A stretch of 64,000 bases of DNA from an uncultured Stenotrophomonas sp. (lineage in GTDB: Bacteria; Pseudomonadota; Gammaproteobacteria; Xanthomonadales; Xanthomonadaceae). The stretch is from assembly GCF_913778665.1 (NCBI RefSeq), contig NZ_CAJYVQ010000001.1:84187-148186 (forward strand). Reading direction: 5' to 3'. The position numbers and the translations under genes were made by a program. This document shows, piece after piece, positions 53,702-62,829 of the stretch (the stretch's first letter is position 1; each line of letters opens with the position of its first letter). Below the pieces are notes generated by a model that saw only the letters and a program-made list of their open reading frames with translations, did no database searches and was not told where the DNA came from.

Positions 53702-54654
53702 TGCTTTCGCATGCGGATAACCCTGAGCTGCAGGCGGGCATCCGTACCGATCTCAAGCAACTGATCGACATGCGCCACCGGGTGCGCGAGGTGCAGCTGT
53801 TCTCCACACCGGGCCGTCGCAGCCCGCTGATCGGCCTGCACCACTCCAAGCTGCGTGGCCGCGGTGTCGACTTCGACCAGGTGCGCGTCTACCAGCCGGG
53901 CGACGACGTGCGCACCATCGACTGGCGCGTCACGGCACGCACCCAGGAGCCGCACACCAAGCTGTTTCACGAGGAACGCGAGCGCCCCATCTACCTGCTA
54001 GTCGAGCAGAGCCGCCAGCTGTTCTTCGGCTCGGGCCTGATGTTCAAGTCGGTGCTCGCCGCCCGCGCGGCCGGGCTGATCGGCTGGGCCGCTCTGGGCC
54101 ACAACGACCGCATCGGCGGGCTGGTCTTCGGCGGCCAGGACCACCACGAAATCAAACCGCGGCGCAGCAAGCAAAGCCTGCTGCAACTGCTCAGCCGCCT
54201 GGCACGCGCCAACCAGGCGCTGTCCGCCGACACGCCGCTGGTGCGCGACAGCTTCGGCCAGGCCCTGCGCCGAGCCCGGGAAGTGCTACGCCCCGGGAGC
54301 CTGGTGGTGATCCTCTGCGACGAACGCACCCTGGGCGACAGCAGCGAACAGCAGCTGATGCTCTTGGCCCGCCACACCGACCTATTGCTGCTACCAGTTT
54401 CCGACCCGCTCGACCACGCCCTGCCCGCCTCCGGCCTGCTGCGCTTCGGCGAAGGCGACGCCCAGCTGGATGTGGATACCGAAGACGCCAACCTGCAACA
54501 AAGCTACCGCGACCAGGCCCAGGCGCGCCGCGCCCGCTGGCAGCGCCTGGCCAACAAGCTCGGCGTGCCGCTGCTGTCGCTGTCCACCGGCCAGGAGTTG
54601 GTCGAGCAGTTGCACGAGCACCTCAACAACCTGCGCCCCGGCAGGTCCGCATGA
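53701..54654 (+). CDS. DUF58 domain protein
   Basis: 317 residues; its ATG overlaps the moxR stop codon (TGATG). The DUF58 hallmark is YQPGDDVRTIDWRVTART (about 61-78), followed by a VWA-like fold (IYLLVEQSRQLFFGS; the MIDAS Ser/Asp pattern is not the classic DxSxS). Cytoplasmic. It is thought to work with the MoxR ATPase on the downstream VWA membrane proteins. Confidence 0.92.
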
Positions 54655-55145
54655 ACCCGCTGGACCAGCTCGAACCGCTAATCGCCCCGGCCGCCATCAA
54701 CTGGTGGCCACCGGCGCCCGGCTGGTGGCTGCTCGCCGCCCTGCTCCCGGTGCTGCTGTGGGGCGCCTGGCGCCTGGTGCCGCGGTTGCCACGGCCACGC
54801 CGCAAGCAAGCTGTCGAACAGCCTTTGGATCCGATGCGTGAGGCAGCCCTGCAGGAGCTGCAACGCCTGAGCAAACCCTATGACGGCGCCCCGGCCGGCC
54901 CCTGGCTGCAGCAGCTAAACGGGCTGCTCAAGCGCCTGTGCCGAGAGCGTTACCCGGACAGCCACAGCCATACCCTGAGCAGCCGCGCCTGGCTGGCGTT
55001 TCTCGATAACCGCTGCCCGGCCGCCGGCCTGACGCGCTGGATGATCCTCGTCGAGGGCACCTACAAGCCGCATTGCACCCTGGATGACAAGGCCATCGAG
55101 GGCCTGCACCAGGCGGTCGCCACCTGGATCCGCAAGCATGTTTGA
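54651..55145 (+). CDS. DUF4381 membrane protein
   Basis: 164 residues, overlapping the DUF58 gene by four bases (ATGA). The N-terminal LDQLEPLIAPAAINWWPPAP and single membrane helix (GWWLLAALLPVLLWGAW) are typical of DUF4381, followed by a basic segment and a cytoplasmic helical domain. A membrane partner of the MoxR/VWA complex. Confidence 0.88.
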   Translation: MNPLDQLEPLIAPAAINWWPPAPGWWLLAALLPVLLWGAWRLVPRLPRPRRKQAVEQPLDPMREAALQELQRLSKPYDGAPAGPWLQQLNGLLKRLCRERYPDSHSHTLSSRAWLAFLDNRCPAAGLTRWMILVEGTYKPHCTLDDKAIEGLHQAVATWIRKHV

Positions 55146-56169
55146 GTTCGCCTGGCCGTGGATCTTTCTGCTCGCGCCGCTGCCCTGGCTGCTGCGCCTG
55201 TGGCTGCCGGCCGCCGACAGCGGCGAAGCGGCGCTGAAGGTGAGTTTTCTCGGCGAACTGGAAAATCTCTCCGGGCGCCGCGCCCGCCTGCAGCTGCCGC
55301 CCTGGAAGAAACAGGTGCACTTCGCCCTGCTCTGGTTGCTCCTGCTGATCGCTGCGGCCCGTCCGGAATGGGTCGGCGAGCCCCTGCCACTGCCGGCCAG
55401 TGGCCGCGACCTGCTGATCGCCGTGGACGTTTCCGGCTCCATGGATTACGCCGACATGCGCCTGGGCGAAGAGGACGTCAGCCGTCTGACGCTGGTCAAG
55501 CAGCTGATCGGCGAGTTCATCGACGGCCGCACCGGCGACCGCGTCGGGCTGATCCTGTTCGGCAGCCAGGCGTACCTGCAGGCGCCGCTGACCTTCGACC
55601 GGCAGACCGTGCGCACCTGGCTCGACGAAGCGGTGATCGGCATCGCCGGGCAGAACACCGCCCTCGGCGACGCCATCGGCCTGGCGGTCAAACGCCTGCG
55701 TCAGCGCCCCGCCGACAGCCGCGTACTGGTGCTGATCACCGACGGCGCCAACAATGGCGGGCAGATCGAACCGATGACCGCCGCCCGCCTGGCCGCCGAG
55801 GAAGGCGTGACCATCTACCCAATCGGCATCGGCTCCGACCCGCAGCAGGGTGGCAACTTCGCTGCCTTCGGCATGAACCCGAGCCTGGACCTGGACGAGC
55901 CGAGCCTGCGCGCCATCGCTGAACTGACCGGCGGTGAATACTTCCGCGCCCGTGATCAGCGCGAGCTGCAGCACATCGAAGCGACCCTCGACCGCCTGGA
56001 GCCGGTGGCCCAGCAACCGACACTGGCGCGCCCGGCCCAGGCGCTGTACGCCTGGCCGCTGGCCGCCGCGTTGCTGCTGAGCCTGCTGCTGGTGTTCCGC
56101 TGCCTGTGGCCTCAACTGCGCCAGCAGGCCTTGAGCGCCGCACAACGTGTGGGGCGCAAGACACCATGA
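55138..56169 (+). CDS. VWA-domain membrane protein, BatA-like
   Basis: 343 residues from ATG 55138, overlapping the DUF4381 gene by eight bases. Membrane helices at about 5-22 and 60-75 and again at the C terminus bracket a periplasmic von Willebrand A domain. The MIDAS is intact: IAVDVSGSMD (DxSxS), Thr in GQNTALGD and Asp in ITDGANNGG. Probably binds a partner in a metal-dependent way in envelope stress tolerance. Confidence 0.92.
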   Translation: MFEFAWPWIFLLAPLPWLLRLWLPAADSGEAALKVSFLGELENLSGRRARLQLPPWKKQVHFALLWLLLLIAAARPEWVGEPLPLPASGRDLLIAVDVSGSMDYADMRLGEEDVSRLTLVKQLIGEFIDGRTGDRVGLILFGSQAYLQAPLTFDRQTVRTWLDEAVIGIAGQNTALGDAIGLAVKRLRQRPADSRVLVLITDGANNGGQIEPMTAARLAAEEGVTIYPIGIGSDPQQGGNFAAFGMNPSLDLDEPSLRAIAELTGGEYFRARDQRELQHIEATLDRLEPVAQQPTLARPAQALYAWPLAAALLLSLLLVFRCLWPQLRQQALSAAQRVGRKTP

Positions 56170-57914
56170 GCGACTATCTGCCCCACCTGCTGCGCCCCTG
56201 GTGGCTGCTGGCGTTGCCCGTGCTGGCCTGGCTGCTGTGGTTGCTGGCGCACCGGGAAACCCGCAGCGGCCGCTGGCAGGCCCTGCTGCCGGCGGCCTTT
56301 CACGCTGCCCTGCTGCGCGGCGGCCGCGGCCGGCGCAGCCGCCTGCCGCTGATCATTCTGGTACTGGCCTGGCTGCTGACCACCCTGGCGCTGGTCGGCC
56401 CGAGTTGGCAGCGCATCGAACAGAACGATGCCAAGCCGGCCGACCCGCTGGTGGTGATGCTCGAGCTGACCCCGCAGATGCTCGCCGGCGACGCCTCGCC
56501 CAACCGCCTGGCCCAGGCCCGTCGCAAGTTGCTCGACCTGCTGAAGGCGCGCGGTGACGCGCAGACCGCCATCGTGGTATACGCCGGCAGCGCCCACACC
56601 CTGGTGCCGCTGTCCGATGACCTAGGCACCAGCCGCAACCTGCTCGAAGCCCTCAAACCGTCGATCATGCCCGAGCCCGGCAAGCGCGCCGACCTGGCGG
56701 TGGCAAGGGCGCTAGAGCTGCTCAAGAACGGCGCACAGGGCCAGGGCCGCCTGCTGCTGATCACCAGCGGCCTGGACGAAGGCGAGTTCAGCGCCATCGC
56801 CAAACTGCTCGGCAACCGCGGCAAAAATCTACGCATTCTCGGCGTGGGCAGCAGCGAGGGCGCGCCGATCATGCAGGAAGACGGCACCTTCATGAAGGAC
56901 GAGCGAGGCGCCATCCTCATACCGCGCCTGGATGTCAGTGGTTTGCGGCAGTTCGCCAGGGATACCGGCGCCCAGTACCGCAGCATCAGCCTCGATGACC
57001 GCGACCTGCGCAGCCTGGGACTGCTCGACGGTCCCAAGGCGCTGCGCGACAACGGCCACAAGACCCAACTGCGCAGCTGGGCCGACCAGGGTTACTGGCT
57101 GCTATTGCCGCTGTTGCTGCTGGCCGCCTGCGCCGGCCGCCGCGGTTGGCTGCTGTGCCTGCCGCTGCTGTTGCTCGGCACTCCGCAAACCGGCATGGCG
57201 ATGAGCTTCGACGACCTCTGGCTGCGCGCCGACCAGCAGGGCCAGCGTCTGCTCGACGCCGGCCGCCCCAAGGAAGCTGCCGAGCGCTTCGAGGACCCGC
57301 ACTGGCGCGGCATGGCACTCTACCAGGCCGGCGATTACGCAGCGGCCGCCGAACAGTTCGCCAAGGACGACAGCGCACCGTCGCTCTACAACCGCGGTAA
57401 CGCCCTGGCGCGCAGCAACGAGCTGGAAGCGGCCATCGACGCCTACGACCGCGCCCTGGAAATCGATCCGCAGTTGCAGCAGGCCGCGAAGAACAAGGCC
57501 CTGGTCGAGGAACTGCTGCGTCAGCGCCAAAAGCAGGCCGAGCAACCGGACGAAGGCGAAGACCCGCAGCCCGACGACAAGCCGGATGAGCAGCAACCGC
57601 CCGGCCAATCCTCGGCCGCCAGCGAAGACGAGCAGAGAGGCCAGGGTCAGCCAGCGACCGCCCAGGAGCAGCGGCCGCCTGCCCAGGAACAGCCGCAGCC
57701 GAACCCGACCGGCGAAGGTGCACCTGCAGACAAGGCCGAGCCGACGCAGAACGCGCCGTCTGAAAAAGCAGCCCCCGAAGCCGATACGCCGCTCGATGGC
57801 GAGCGGCGCCAGGCTCTGGAACAATGGCTGCGGCAAATTCCCGATGACCCGGGCGAATTGCTGCGCCGCAAATTCTGGTACGAACAGCAACAGCGTCAGG
57901 AACAAGCCCGATGA
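56166..57914 (+). CDS. VWA/TPR membrane protein, BatB-like, with degenerate MIDAS
   Basis: 582 residues, ATG overlapping the preceding stop (ATGA). N-terminal helices, then a VWA domain in which the DxSxS position reads VVMLELTPQMLAG, so metal binding is probably lost. Two further hydrophobic helices at about 315-345 are followed by a TPR region (SLYNRGNALARSNELEAAI) and a low-complexity Gln/Pro/Glu-rich tail of about 110 residues. It is likely the scaffold of the Bat-type complex. Confidence 0.88.
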   Translation: MSDYLPHLLRPWWLLALPVLAWLLWLLAHRETRSGRWQALLPAAFHAALLRGGRGRRSRLPLIILVLAWLLTTLALVGPSWQRIEQNDAKPADPLVVMLELTPQMLAGDASPNRLAQARRKLLDLLKARGDAQTAIVVYAGSAHTLVPLSDDLGTSRNLLEALKPSIMPEPGKRADLAVARALELLKNGAQGQGRLLLITSGLDEGEFSAIAKLLGNRGKNLRILGVGSSEGAPIMQEDGTFMKDERGAILIPRLDVSGLRQFARDTGAQYRSISLDDRDLRSLGLLDGPKALRDNGHKTQLRSWADQGYWLLLPLLLLAACAGRRGWLLCLPLLLLGTPQTGMAMSFDDLWLRADQQGQRLLDAGRPKEAAERFEDPHWRGMALYQAGDYAAAAEQFAKDDSAPSLYNRGNALARSNELEAAIDAYDRALEIDPQLQQAAKNKALVEELLRQRQKQAEQPDEGEDPQPDDKPDEQQPPGQSSAASEDEQRGQGQPATAQEQRPPAQEQPQPNPTGEGAPADKAEPTQNAPSEKAAPEADTPLDGERRQALEQWLRQIPDDPGELLRRKFWYEQQQRQEQAR

Positions 57915-59551
57915 CCCGCCTGCTCTGCACCCTGCTCTTCTGTTTGCTGGCATGGCAGGCCAGCGCGCAGGAGTTTACCGCCAGCGTCGACCGCAGCCGG
58001 CTGAACCTGGGCGAAAGCCTCGACCTGACCCTCGAATCGACGGACGCCACCGAATTCGGCAAACCCGACCTGACCCCGCTCAACGAGCTGTTCGACGTGC
58101 TCGGCACCCGCCAGGTCAACCGCCTGACCAGCCTGGAAGGCAAGGCGCGCGCCAGCACCCGCTGGATCGTCACCCTCAAACCGCGCCACAGCGGCTTCGT
58201 GGTGATTCCGCCGCTGCGCCTGGGCGACGCCCAGAGCCAGCCGGTCAGCCTGCATGTGGTAGAGGCCACCAGCCAGAACAGCGACGAGCAGATGGCGCCG
58301 ATATTCATCGACGCCAGCCTGGATCACGAGAGCGTCTACGTGCAGGCGCAGAGCGTACTGACCCTGCGCATCTACCACTCGGTGTCGCTGTACGACGACA
58401 GCAGCCTCACACAGCTGGAAATCCCCGATGCGCGGGTCGAATCCCTCGGCGAGCCGCGCACCTACGAGCAGGACATCGGCGGCGTGCGCCACGGCGTGAT
58501 CGAGCTGCGCTACGCCATCTTCCCGCAGAAAAGCGGCCAGCTGGCCATCCCCAGCCAGGTGTTCAGCGCTACCCTTGCCGACCGCAGCAGCCGCAACGGC
58601 TACACGCCGTTCGGCCCGCGCCCGGGTAAGGTCACCCGGGTGCGCTCACCGGAGATTCCGCTTACCGTGAAGGCCAAGCCGGCCGACTACCCGGCCGATG
58701 CGCCCTGGCTGCCGGCCCGTGCCCTGAGCCTGGCCGAGGCCTGGAGCCCAGAGCCGGGCGAAATCAAGGTCGGTGATTCGCTGACGCGCAGCCTGATGCT
58801 CAAGGCCGACGGGCTGTCCAGCGCCCAGCTGCCGCCATTGCCGGCAACCGAGATGGAAGGCCTGCGCCGTTACCCTGATCAGCCGCAGCTGACCAACGAG
58901 AGCAGCGAGCGCGGCGTTATCGGCAGCCGTGAAGAGCGCGAGGCGCTGGTCGCCAGCAATGCCGGCACTCTGGAGCTGCCGGCGGTGGACGTGGTGTGGT
59001 GGAACACCCACGAGGATCGCCTGGAGCACAGCAGTTTGCCGGCGCGCACCCTGAAAGTGGCCGCCGACCCGGCACTGAGCGTCGAGCAGCCGGTGGAAAC
59101 CCGCCCGCGCGAGGGCGCCGCCAGCGACGTATTGCTGTGGCCCTGGCAGCTGAGCACCATGCTGTTGGCGCTGACCACCCTGCTCGGCTTCGGCCTCTGG
59201 TGGCACGCGCGCAGCCAGCCGGCCGTGCAACGCAGCGCCCAAGTCGGCCCCAGCCCGCGCACCCTGCTCGACGACCTCAAGCGCGCCTGCCTGGCCAACG
59301 ACAGCCAGGCCACCCGCCAGGCCCTCGACGCCTGGGCACGCCAGCAACCGGAAACCCTGGCCGACATGGCCGCTCGCTTCGCGCCGCTGTCCGAAGCGCT
59401 GGACGGTCTCAACGGCGCGCTGTACAGCGAAGCCGGCCAGCATTGGCAAGGCAAGCAGCTGTGGCAGGCCATCGGCGAACTGCCGGCGGCGGAAAAAAAC
59501 CAGGACAACGGCCAGGACGGTGGTCAGCTGCCGCCGCTCTACCCGCGCTGA
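57911..59551 (+). CDS. BatD-family periplasmic/membrane protein
   Basis: 546 residues, overlapping the preceding stop by four bases. Signal peptide TRLLCTLLFCLLAWQASAQ, then beta-rich BatD repeats (ASVDRSRLNLGESLDLTLE; VLTLRIYHSVSLYDDSSL), and a C-terminal membrane helix at about 417-435 with a short cytoplasmic helical tail. Last gene of the MoxR operon; the AraC gene follows 11 bp later. Confidence 0.9.
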   Translation: MTRLLCTLLFCLLAWQASAQEFTASVDRSRLNLGESLDLTLESTDATEFGKPDLTPLNELFDVLGTRQVNRLTSLEGKARASTRWIVTLKPRHSGFVVIPPLRLGDAQSQPVSLHVVEATSQNSDEQMAPIFIDASLDHESVYVQAQSVLTLRIYHSVSLYDDSSLTQLEIPDARVESLGEPRTYEQDIGGVRHGVIELRYAIFPQKSGQLAIPSQVFSATLADRSSRNGYTPFGPRPGKVTRVRSPEIPLTVKAKPADYPADAPWLPARALSLAEAWSPEPGEIKVGDSLTRSLMLKADGLSSAQLPPLPATEMEGLRRYPDQPQLTNESSERGVIGSREEREALVASNAGTLELPAVDVVWWNTHEDRLEHSSLPARTLKVAADPALSVEQPVETRPREGAASDVLLWPWQLSTMLLALTTLLGFGLWWHARSQPAVQRSAQVGPSPRTLLDDLKRACLANDSQATRQALDAWARQQPETLADMAARFAPLSEALDGLNGALYSEAGQHWQGKQLWQAIGELPAAEKNQDNGQDGGQLPPLYPR

Positions 59552-59562
59552 ACGGAGACTGC

Positions 59563-60381
59563 ATGGACGCTCGCCCCGCTTGCCCCCACTTCTGGCGCGA
59601 CGCCGCCCTGCCCTTTATCGAGCTGCGCTCCATCGAGGATGGCCGCCAGGTCTGCTACGGACGGCACAGCCACGCGTTCTTTTCCATCGGCGCGATCACC
59701 AGCGGCCAAAGCACCTTCAGCAACCGCGAGGTGGATCGCCAGGTGAGCCAGGGCACGGTGGTGCTGATGAACCCCAGCGACGTGCACGCCTGCAACCCCA
59801 TTGACGGCGAGCCCTGGTCGTACCTGATGTGCTACGTCGACCCGCACTGGCTGGGCGAGTTGCAGCATGCCCAGGGCTTTACCGACGTACCCGCGTTCCA
59901 GCGCTTCGCCTCCATCGCCAGCGACGATGCCGAGCTGTATCAGGGCCTGCTGGCATTGCGGCGCAGCCTGCTCGATCCATCGGCCAGCATCGCCGACAAG
60001 CGCGCCGAGGCCGAGGCATTCTTCGGCCTGGCGCTGCAGCGGCTGGTGCTCGAGGGCGAGCGTGACGACAGCCTGAACCCGCGCCTGGAACTGGCCGCCG
60101 AGCTGATCGAGCAGCACTGCGGCGAGCCGTTGCGCCTCGATACCCTGTGCGAAGCGGCGCAGCTGTCGTCATCTCAATTGATTCGCGGCTTCAAGCAGCG
60201 CTACGGCCTGACGCCCCACGCCTACCTGCTCAACCGCCGCATCCAGTTCGCCCACGCCCGCCTGAAAAGCGGCGCGGCCCTGGCCGAAGTCGCCCAGGAA
60301 GCCGGCTTCGCCGACCAGGCGCACTTCCAGCGCACCTTCAAACAACTCCTCGCCGCCACGCCCGGCCAGTATCGCGGCTAG
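59563..60381 (+). CDS. AraC-family transcriptional regulator
   Basis: 272 residues from ATG 59563 (GGAG upstream). N-terminal cupin (GRHSHAFFSIGAITSGQSTF; DVHACNP), C-terminal double helix-turn-helix (LDTLCEAAQLSSSQLIRGFK; then AEVAQEAGFADQAHFQRTFK). A LysE-type exporter is convergent downstream; AraC regulators of this kind commonly control adjacent amino-acid exporters, so the pair is probably functional. Confidence 0.9.
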   Translation: MDARPACPHFWRDAALPFIELRSIEDGRQVCYGRHSHAFFSIGAITSGQSTFSNREVDRQVSQGTVVLMNPSDVHACNPIDGEPWSYLMCYVDPHWLGELQHAQGFTDVPAFQRFASIASDDAELYQGLLALRRSLLDPSASIADKRAEAEAFFGLALQRLVLEGERDDSLNPRLELAAELIEQHCGEPLRLDTLCEAAQLSSSQLIRGFKQRYGLTPHAYLLNRRIQFAHARLKSGAALAEVAQEAGFADQAHFQRTFKQLLAATPGQYRG

Positions 60382-60390
60382 TGACAAGCA

Positions 60391-60479
60391 ACCGTAGCCT
60401 GGCGTTGAGCGCAGCGATACCCAAGAATCACCCGCGAAGATGCCCACGGGTATCGCTACGCTCAACCACGGGCTACGGT
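60391..60479. repeat. Pseudomonas inverted repeat pair
   Basis: CCGTAGCCTGGCGTTGAGCG at the left is mirrored by CTACGCTCAACCACGGGCTA at the right. It forms a large hairpin after the AraC gene. Such GTAGCCCGGGTTGAGCGCAGC-like elements are frequent between genes of the P. mendocina/oleovorans group, as I recall. Confidence 0.65.
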
Positions 60480-60991
60480 TCTGTGGCGCTCCAAGAAGCT
60501 GCTCATAATCTTTCAACCCAGGCTCGCCGATTTTTACAGCTATAAGTGGTGGAAGTGGCAGGTCGGCCGCTTTGCCTTTTTGGTACTCCTCATGCCACAC
60601 AATTAGCAGGTGACACCAAATCGCCCCTTCAGGAGGCCGAGCGGAGTCGTTGTGGAGAGGGTTGAGCGACATGGATGTCGCGAGAGCCGCGATGGGCCAA
60701 GGATGGCCCTTCGCGGCGGACCCTCGGAACAATGATGGAGCGAGGGAACCCCAGCGAACTGGGGCCGTATGTCGGGGCTAGACCTTTTGGTTTCTTTTGG
60801 GGCGATGCCAAAAGAAACCCGCTCGACAGAGCGGAACCGAACGTATGAACAACGCGAAAACGCTGGCATGCCCAGCTCTCGCATCGCAAGAACTCGCGGC
60901 TAAAGCCGCTCCCACGAGGTCGCTGAAAGTCAGCTTCTGTCTTGTAGTTGCCTCTGCATGAGCATAAAGATCGTGACCAGGTTCTAACGGC
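60480..60991. repeat. Pseudomonas intergenic repeat block
   Basis: About 510 bp with no supported gene between the convergent AraC and LysE genes. It includes nested palindromes (GCCGCGATGGGCCAAGGATG...; CCCCAGCGAACTGGGG; TTTTGGTTTCTTTTGGGGCG with CCAAAAGAAACC) and a REP-like hairpin at 60893-60918 (TCGCGGCTAAAGCCGCTCCC). Short reading frames here are probably by-products of the repeats. Confidence 0.55.
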
Positions 60992-61582
60992 TTACGCCAA
61001 TACCAGATACCCCGCACTGGCCACCAACAACCCCGCCAACACCCGATTGAAAACCCGCACCCGCTGCGGCGCCTGCAGGTACGGCTGCAAACAAGTCCCG
61101 GCAATAGCCCAGCAAGCCAGCGACAAATAACAGACCACGCAATAGATCGCCGCGAACAGCCATACCCGCCCCGCATCGCCATCGGCGGCAAAAGCACCCG
61201 TGCCGGCAATCGCTGCCAGCCACGCCTTGGGGTTAAGCCACTGCATCAGCGCACCGCCAGCAAAGGACGCAACTGGCCCGCCTTCAGCGCTGTGCAACGC
61301 GCCGTTATCGACCGCCAACCGCCAGGCCAGATACAGCAGAAAGGCCACGCCAGCCCACTGGATCGCCGTCGTCAGCCAGGGCAACAGCACCAGCAACTGA
61401 TGCAGCCCAAGGCCAATCAGAACCAGCAGCAACGTAAAGCCCAGCGTCGCCCCGGCGACATGCCGCATGGCCACCGGCAGGCCATGGCGAGCCCCCGTGC
61501 TCAGCGACACCAGATTGACCGGCCCGGGTGAAATGGAAGCAGCCAGCGCGAACGCCGCCATGGACAGATACAGACTTTTCAT
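60992..61582 (-). CDS. LysE-family amino-acid exporter
   Basis: 196 residues from ATG 61582 (GAGGT upstream). The signature SPGPVNLVSLSTGARHG is near the N terminus; five to six hydrophobic helices follow. RhtB/LysE proteins export amino acids or related metabolites. It converges with the AraC-family regulator. The specific substrate is unknown. Confidence 0.88.
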   Translation of the reverse strand: MKSLYLSMAAFALAASISPGPVNLVSLSTGARHGLPVAMRHVAGATLGFTLLLVLIGLGLHQLLVLLPWLTTAIQWAGVAFLLYLAWRLAVDNGALHSAEGGPVASFAGGALMQWLNPKAWLAAIAGTGAFAADGDAGRVWLFAAIYCVVCYLSLACWAIAGTCLQPYLQAPQRVRVFNRVLAGLLVASAGYLVLA

Positions 61583-61669
61583 CACACCTACCTCACTGCT
61601 GATCGAGTGAGGCACATTACGCAGCGCCAATGCGGGCGTATTGAAAAAAATTTGCATCATCTGAAACGG

Positions 61670-61696
61670 AAAAACCGCGGGTAGGCCGCGGTTTTT
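61670..61696. terminator. Strong bidirectional terminator
   Basis: AAAAACCGCGG / CCGCGGTTTTT with a four-base loop is a perfect 11-bp stem whose A/T ends serve as T tracts on both strands. It insulates the LysE region from the cassette-like region to the right. Confidence 0.85.
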
Positions 61697-61734
61697 CATT
61701 TAGCGATCATCTCGAAATAAGGGGAAAGATTGAA

Positions 61735-61791
61735 ATAAGGACAGATTTATTTTTAGACCAGTGGCGCTGCGCCATAAATCTGTGCCCTTTT
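61735..61791. repeat. GGACAGATTTATT repeat, copy A
   Basis: AAGGACAGATTTATTTTTAG is followed by GACCAGTGGCGCTGCGCCAT and AAATCTGTGCCC, an imperfect palindrome of about 57 bp. Two more copies lie at 63193 and 63830. It has no coding capacity. Confidence 0.75.
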
Positions 61792-62066
61792 CCAGTGGTT
61801 GTGGTGAGCAGCAGCACTGTCGGAACAGGCGAGTCCTGCAGCGGAGCAAGGCCGATAACAATGATGATCCCAGGGATCGATTGAACGCTTGGCCCCCGCT
61901 GCGCGAACTACAGAATGGCCAAGGCGCAATAGCCCAAAACAGGCCGGATATACGAATGCAACCGCGCTGACGACAGGTGCAAAAAGCAAAGCTTTGCTCA
62001 CTACTTGTGGGGAGAGTCCATATACCAATTGTTATGCTTTGCGCCATAGCTAGAACCAATGTTTCT
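61792..62066. other. Degenerate interval, possibly a decayed cassette
   Basis: No convincing gene. On the minus strand a 91-codon frame begins only at TTG 62028; it encodes a hydrophobic stretch (VVSKALLFAPVVSAVAFVYP). Just before it lies ATGAAGAAACATTGGTTCTAG, an ATG frame ended by a stop after six codons. This pattern suggests a decayed small membrane-protein gene. The sequence ATAACAATTGG within it recalls the start of an attC site. Confidence 0.35.
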
Positions 62067-62309
62067 TCATGGCAGAAAGAAATTCGCGGTTAATCTGAAA
62101 CCCAGAAACAGACCAATTACCGAATCAATTCCGCAACTGGGGCATAAAGCAGTATCTCCATCATCGATCCAGTCTTCGATGTTTTTGTAGTCAAAAATAT
62201 CAAGGCAATAAAAGCAGCCGCAGGTCTCGCTATCTTTGAGCTCGCCGCGGTGCCGAATGGAATACTTGTGGGCTTCTTTTATGTCGGCTGAGTCAAACAT
62301 GTTTGGCAT
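62067..62309 (-). CDS. Small zinc-ribbon-like cassette protein
   Basis: 80 residues with four Cys in two pairs (TCGCFYCLDIF and LCPSCGIDSVIG), a probable zinc site. The start AHKYSIRHRGEL followed by CGCFYC is a pattern I have seen in small proteins of mobile and toxin-immunity neighbourhoods. An alternative start is Met4. The lower GC content than its left neighbours and the attC-like remnant just upstream support a gene-cassette origin. Function unknown. Confidence 0.7.
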   Translation of the reverse strand: MPNMFDSADIKEAHKYSIRHRGELKDSETCGCFYCLDIFDYKNIEDWIDDGDTALCPSCGIDSVIGLFLGFRLTANFFLP

Positions 62310-62357
62310 GACTTCGTTGGAGTTATTCGATAAACGGACCTGGACGAATTGTTAGAT
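62310..62357 (-). repeat. Truncated attC-like site
   Basis: On the minus strand it begins ATCTAACAATTCGTCCAGG, where ATCTAAC fits the inverse core consensus RYYYAAC and TCTAACAATTCGT is the classic opening of integron attC sites. The second core (GTTRRRY) is not recognisable before the next ATG, so it looks truncated. Confidence 0.55.
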
Positions 62358-62363
62358 GGGGTG

Positions 62364-62717
62364 TTAGCTCTGTAACCAGACATTCTTTAAGACTCTCGTA
62401 TATTCGGTCAGGTCATCGGAGTAGTGCTTCCGCCCAAGATCTTTGAGAATACCGGCACCGACCAACTCAGCTACTACTCGATCGGTAACGTCCACATAGG
62501 ACGCAACATCAGACGAGCTTCCGCCGGGAAATGGCCACTCTCCATAAGTGTCCGACACAAATGCCATCTGGTCGCCTGCACATTCCAGCATGTACCAGGT
62601 GCTCATCGCTGCTGCTGCAGCATTGCCTGCAAGCTCTAATTTCGTGGACGCCGGTATGTGCGTGAATGTGAGCACCTCACGACGAGTGAAATTTACGAGT
62701 TCGTATCCGACGGTCAT
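62364..62717 (-). CDS. Unknown cassette protein
   Basis: 117 residues; no family recognised. It begins TVGYELVNFTRREVLTF, has an Ala-rich helix (LELAGNAAAAAMSTWYML) and an acidic middle (DVASYVDVTDRVVAELV). It could be a small cytoplasmic immunity- or adaptor-like protein. Ribosome binding uses AGGTGA, which is part of the attC core (GTTAGGT) immediately upstream. This is typical of integron gene cassettes. Confidence 0.65.
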   Translation of the reverse strand: MTVGYELVNFTRREVLTFTHIPASTKLELAGNAAAAAMSTWYMLECAGDQMAFVSDTYGEWPFPGGSSSDVASYVDVTDRVVAELVGAGILKDLGRKHYSDDLTEYTRVLKNVWLQS

Positions 62718-62727
62718 TTATCATTTC

Positions 62728-62829
62728 ACCTAACGTTTGGTTAAGGGGCAGGCTTTAGCCAGTCCCAGAAAGCGAAGCGAACGATTTGAACCACTTATCA
62801 AGCTATATAGTTATAGTTGGCTGTTAGCT
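62728..62829 (-). repeat. attC-like recombination site
   Basis: On the minus strand the site ends CCAAACGTTAGGT, with core GTTAGGT fitting GTTRRRY, and starts near AGCTAAC (one mismatch to RYYYAAC). Between them TGGTT and AACCA arms pair around an imperfect GGCTAAAGCC / GCTTCGC stem-loop. About 100 bp, lying exactly between two cassette genes. Confidence 0.7.

Noticed and set aside
60603..60889. Short minus-strand frames of about 90 codons between araC and lysE
   Set aside because: They lie wholly within nested palindromic repeats, lack ribosome sites and would vary with each repeat copy.
61700..62059. 119-codon minus-strand frame right of the bidirectional terminator
   Set aside because: It contains the palindromic repeat copy A, has no ribosome site and a composition unlike a real protein.
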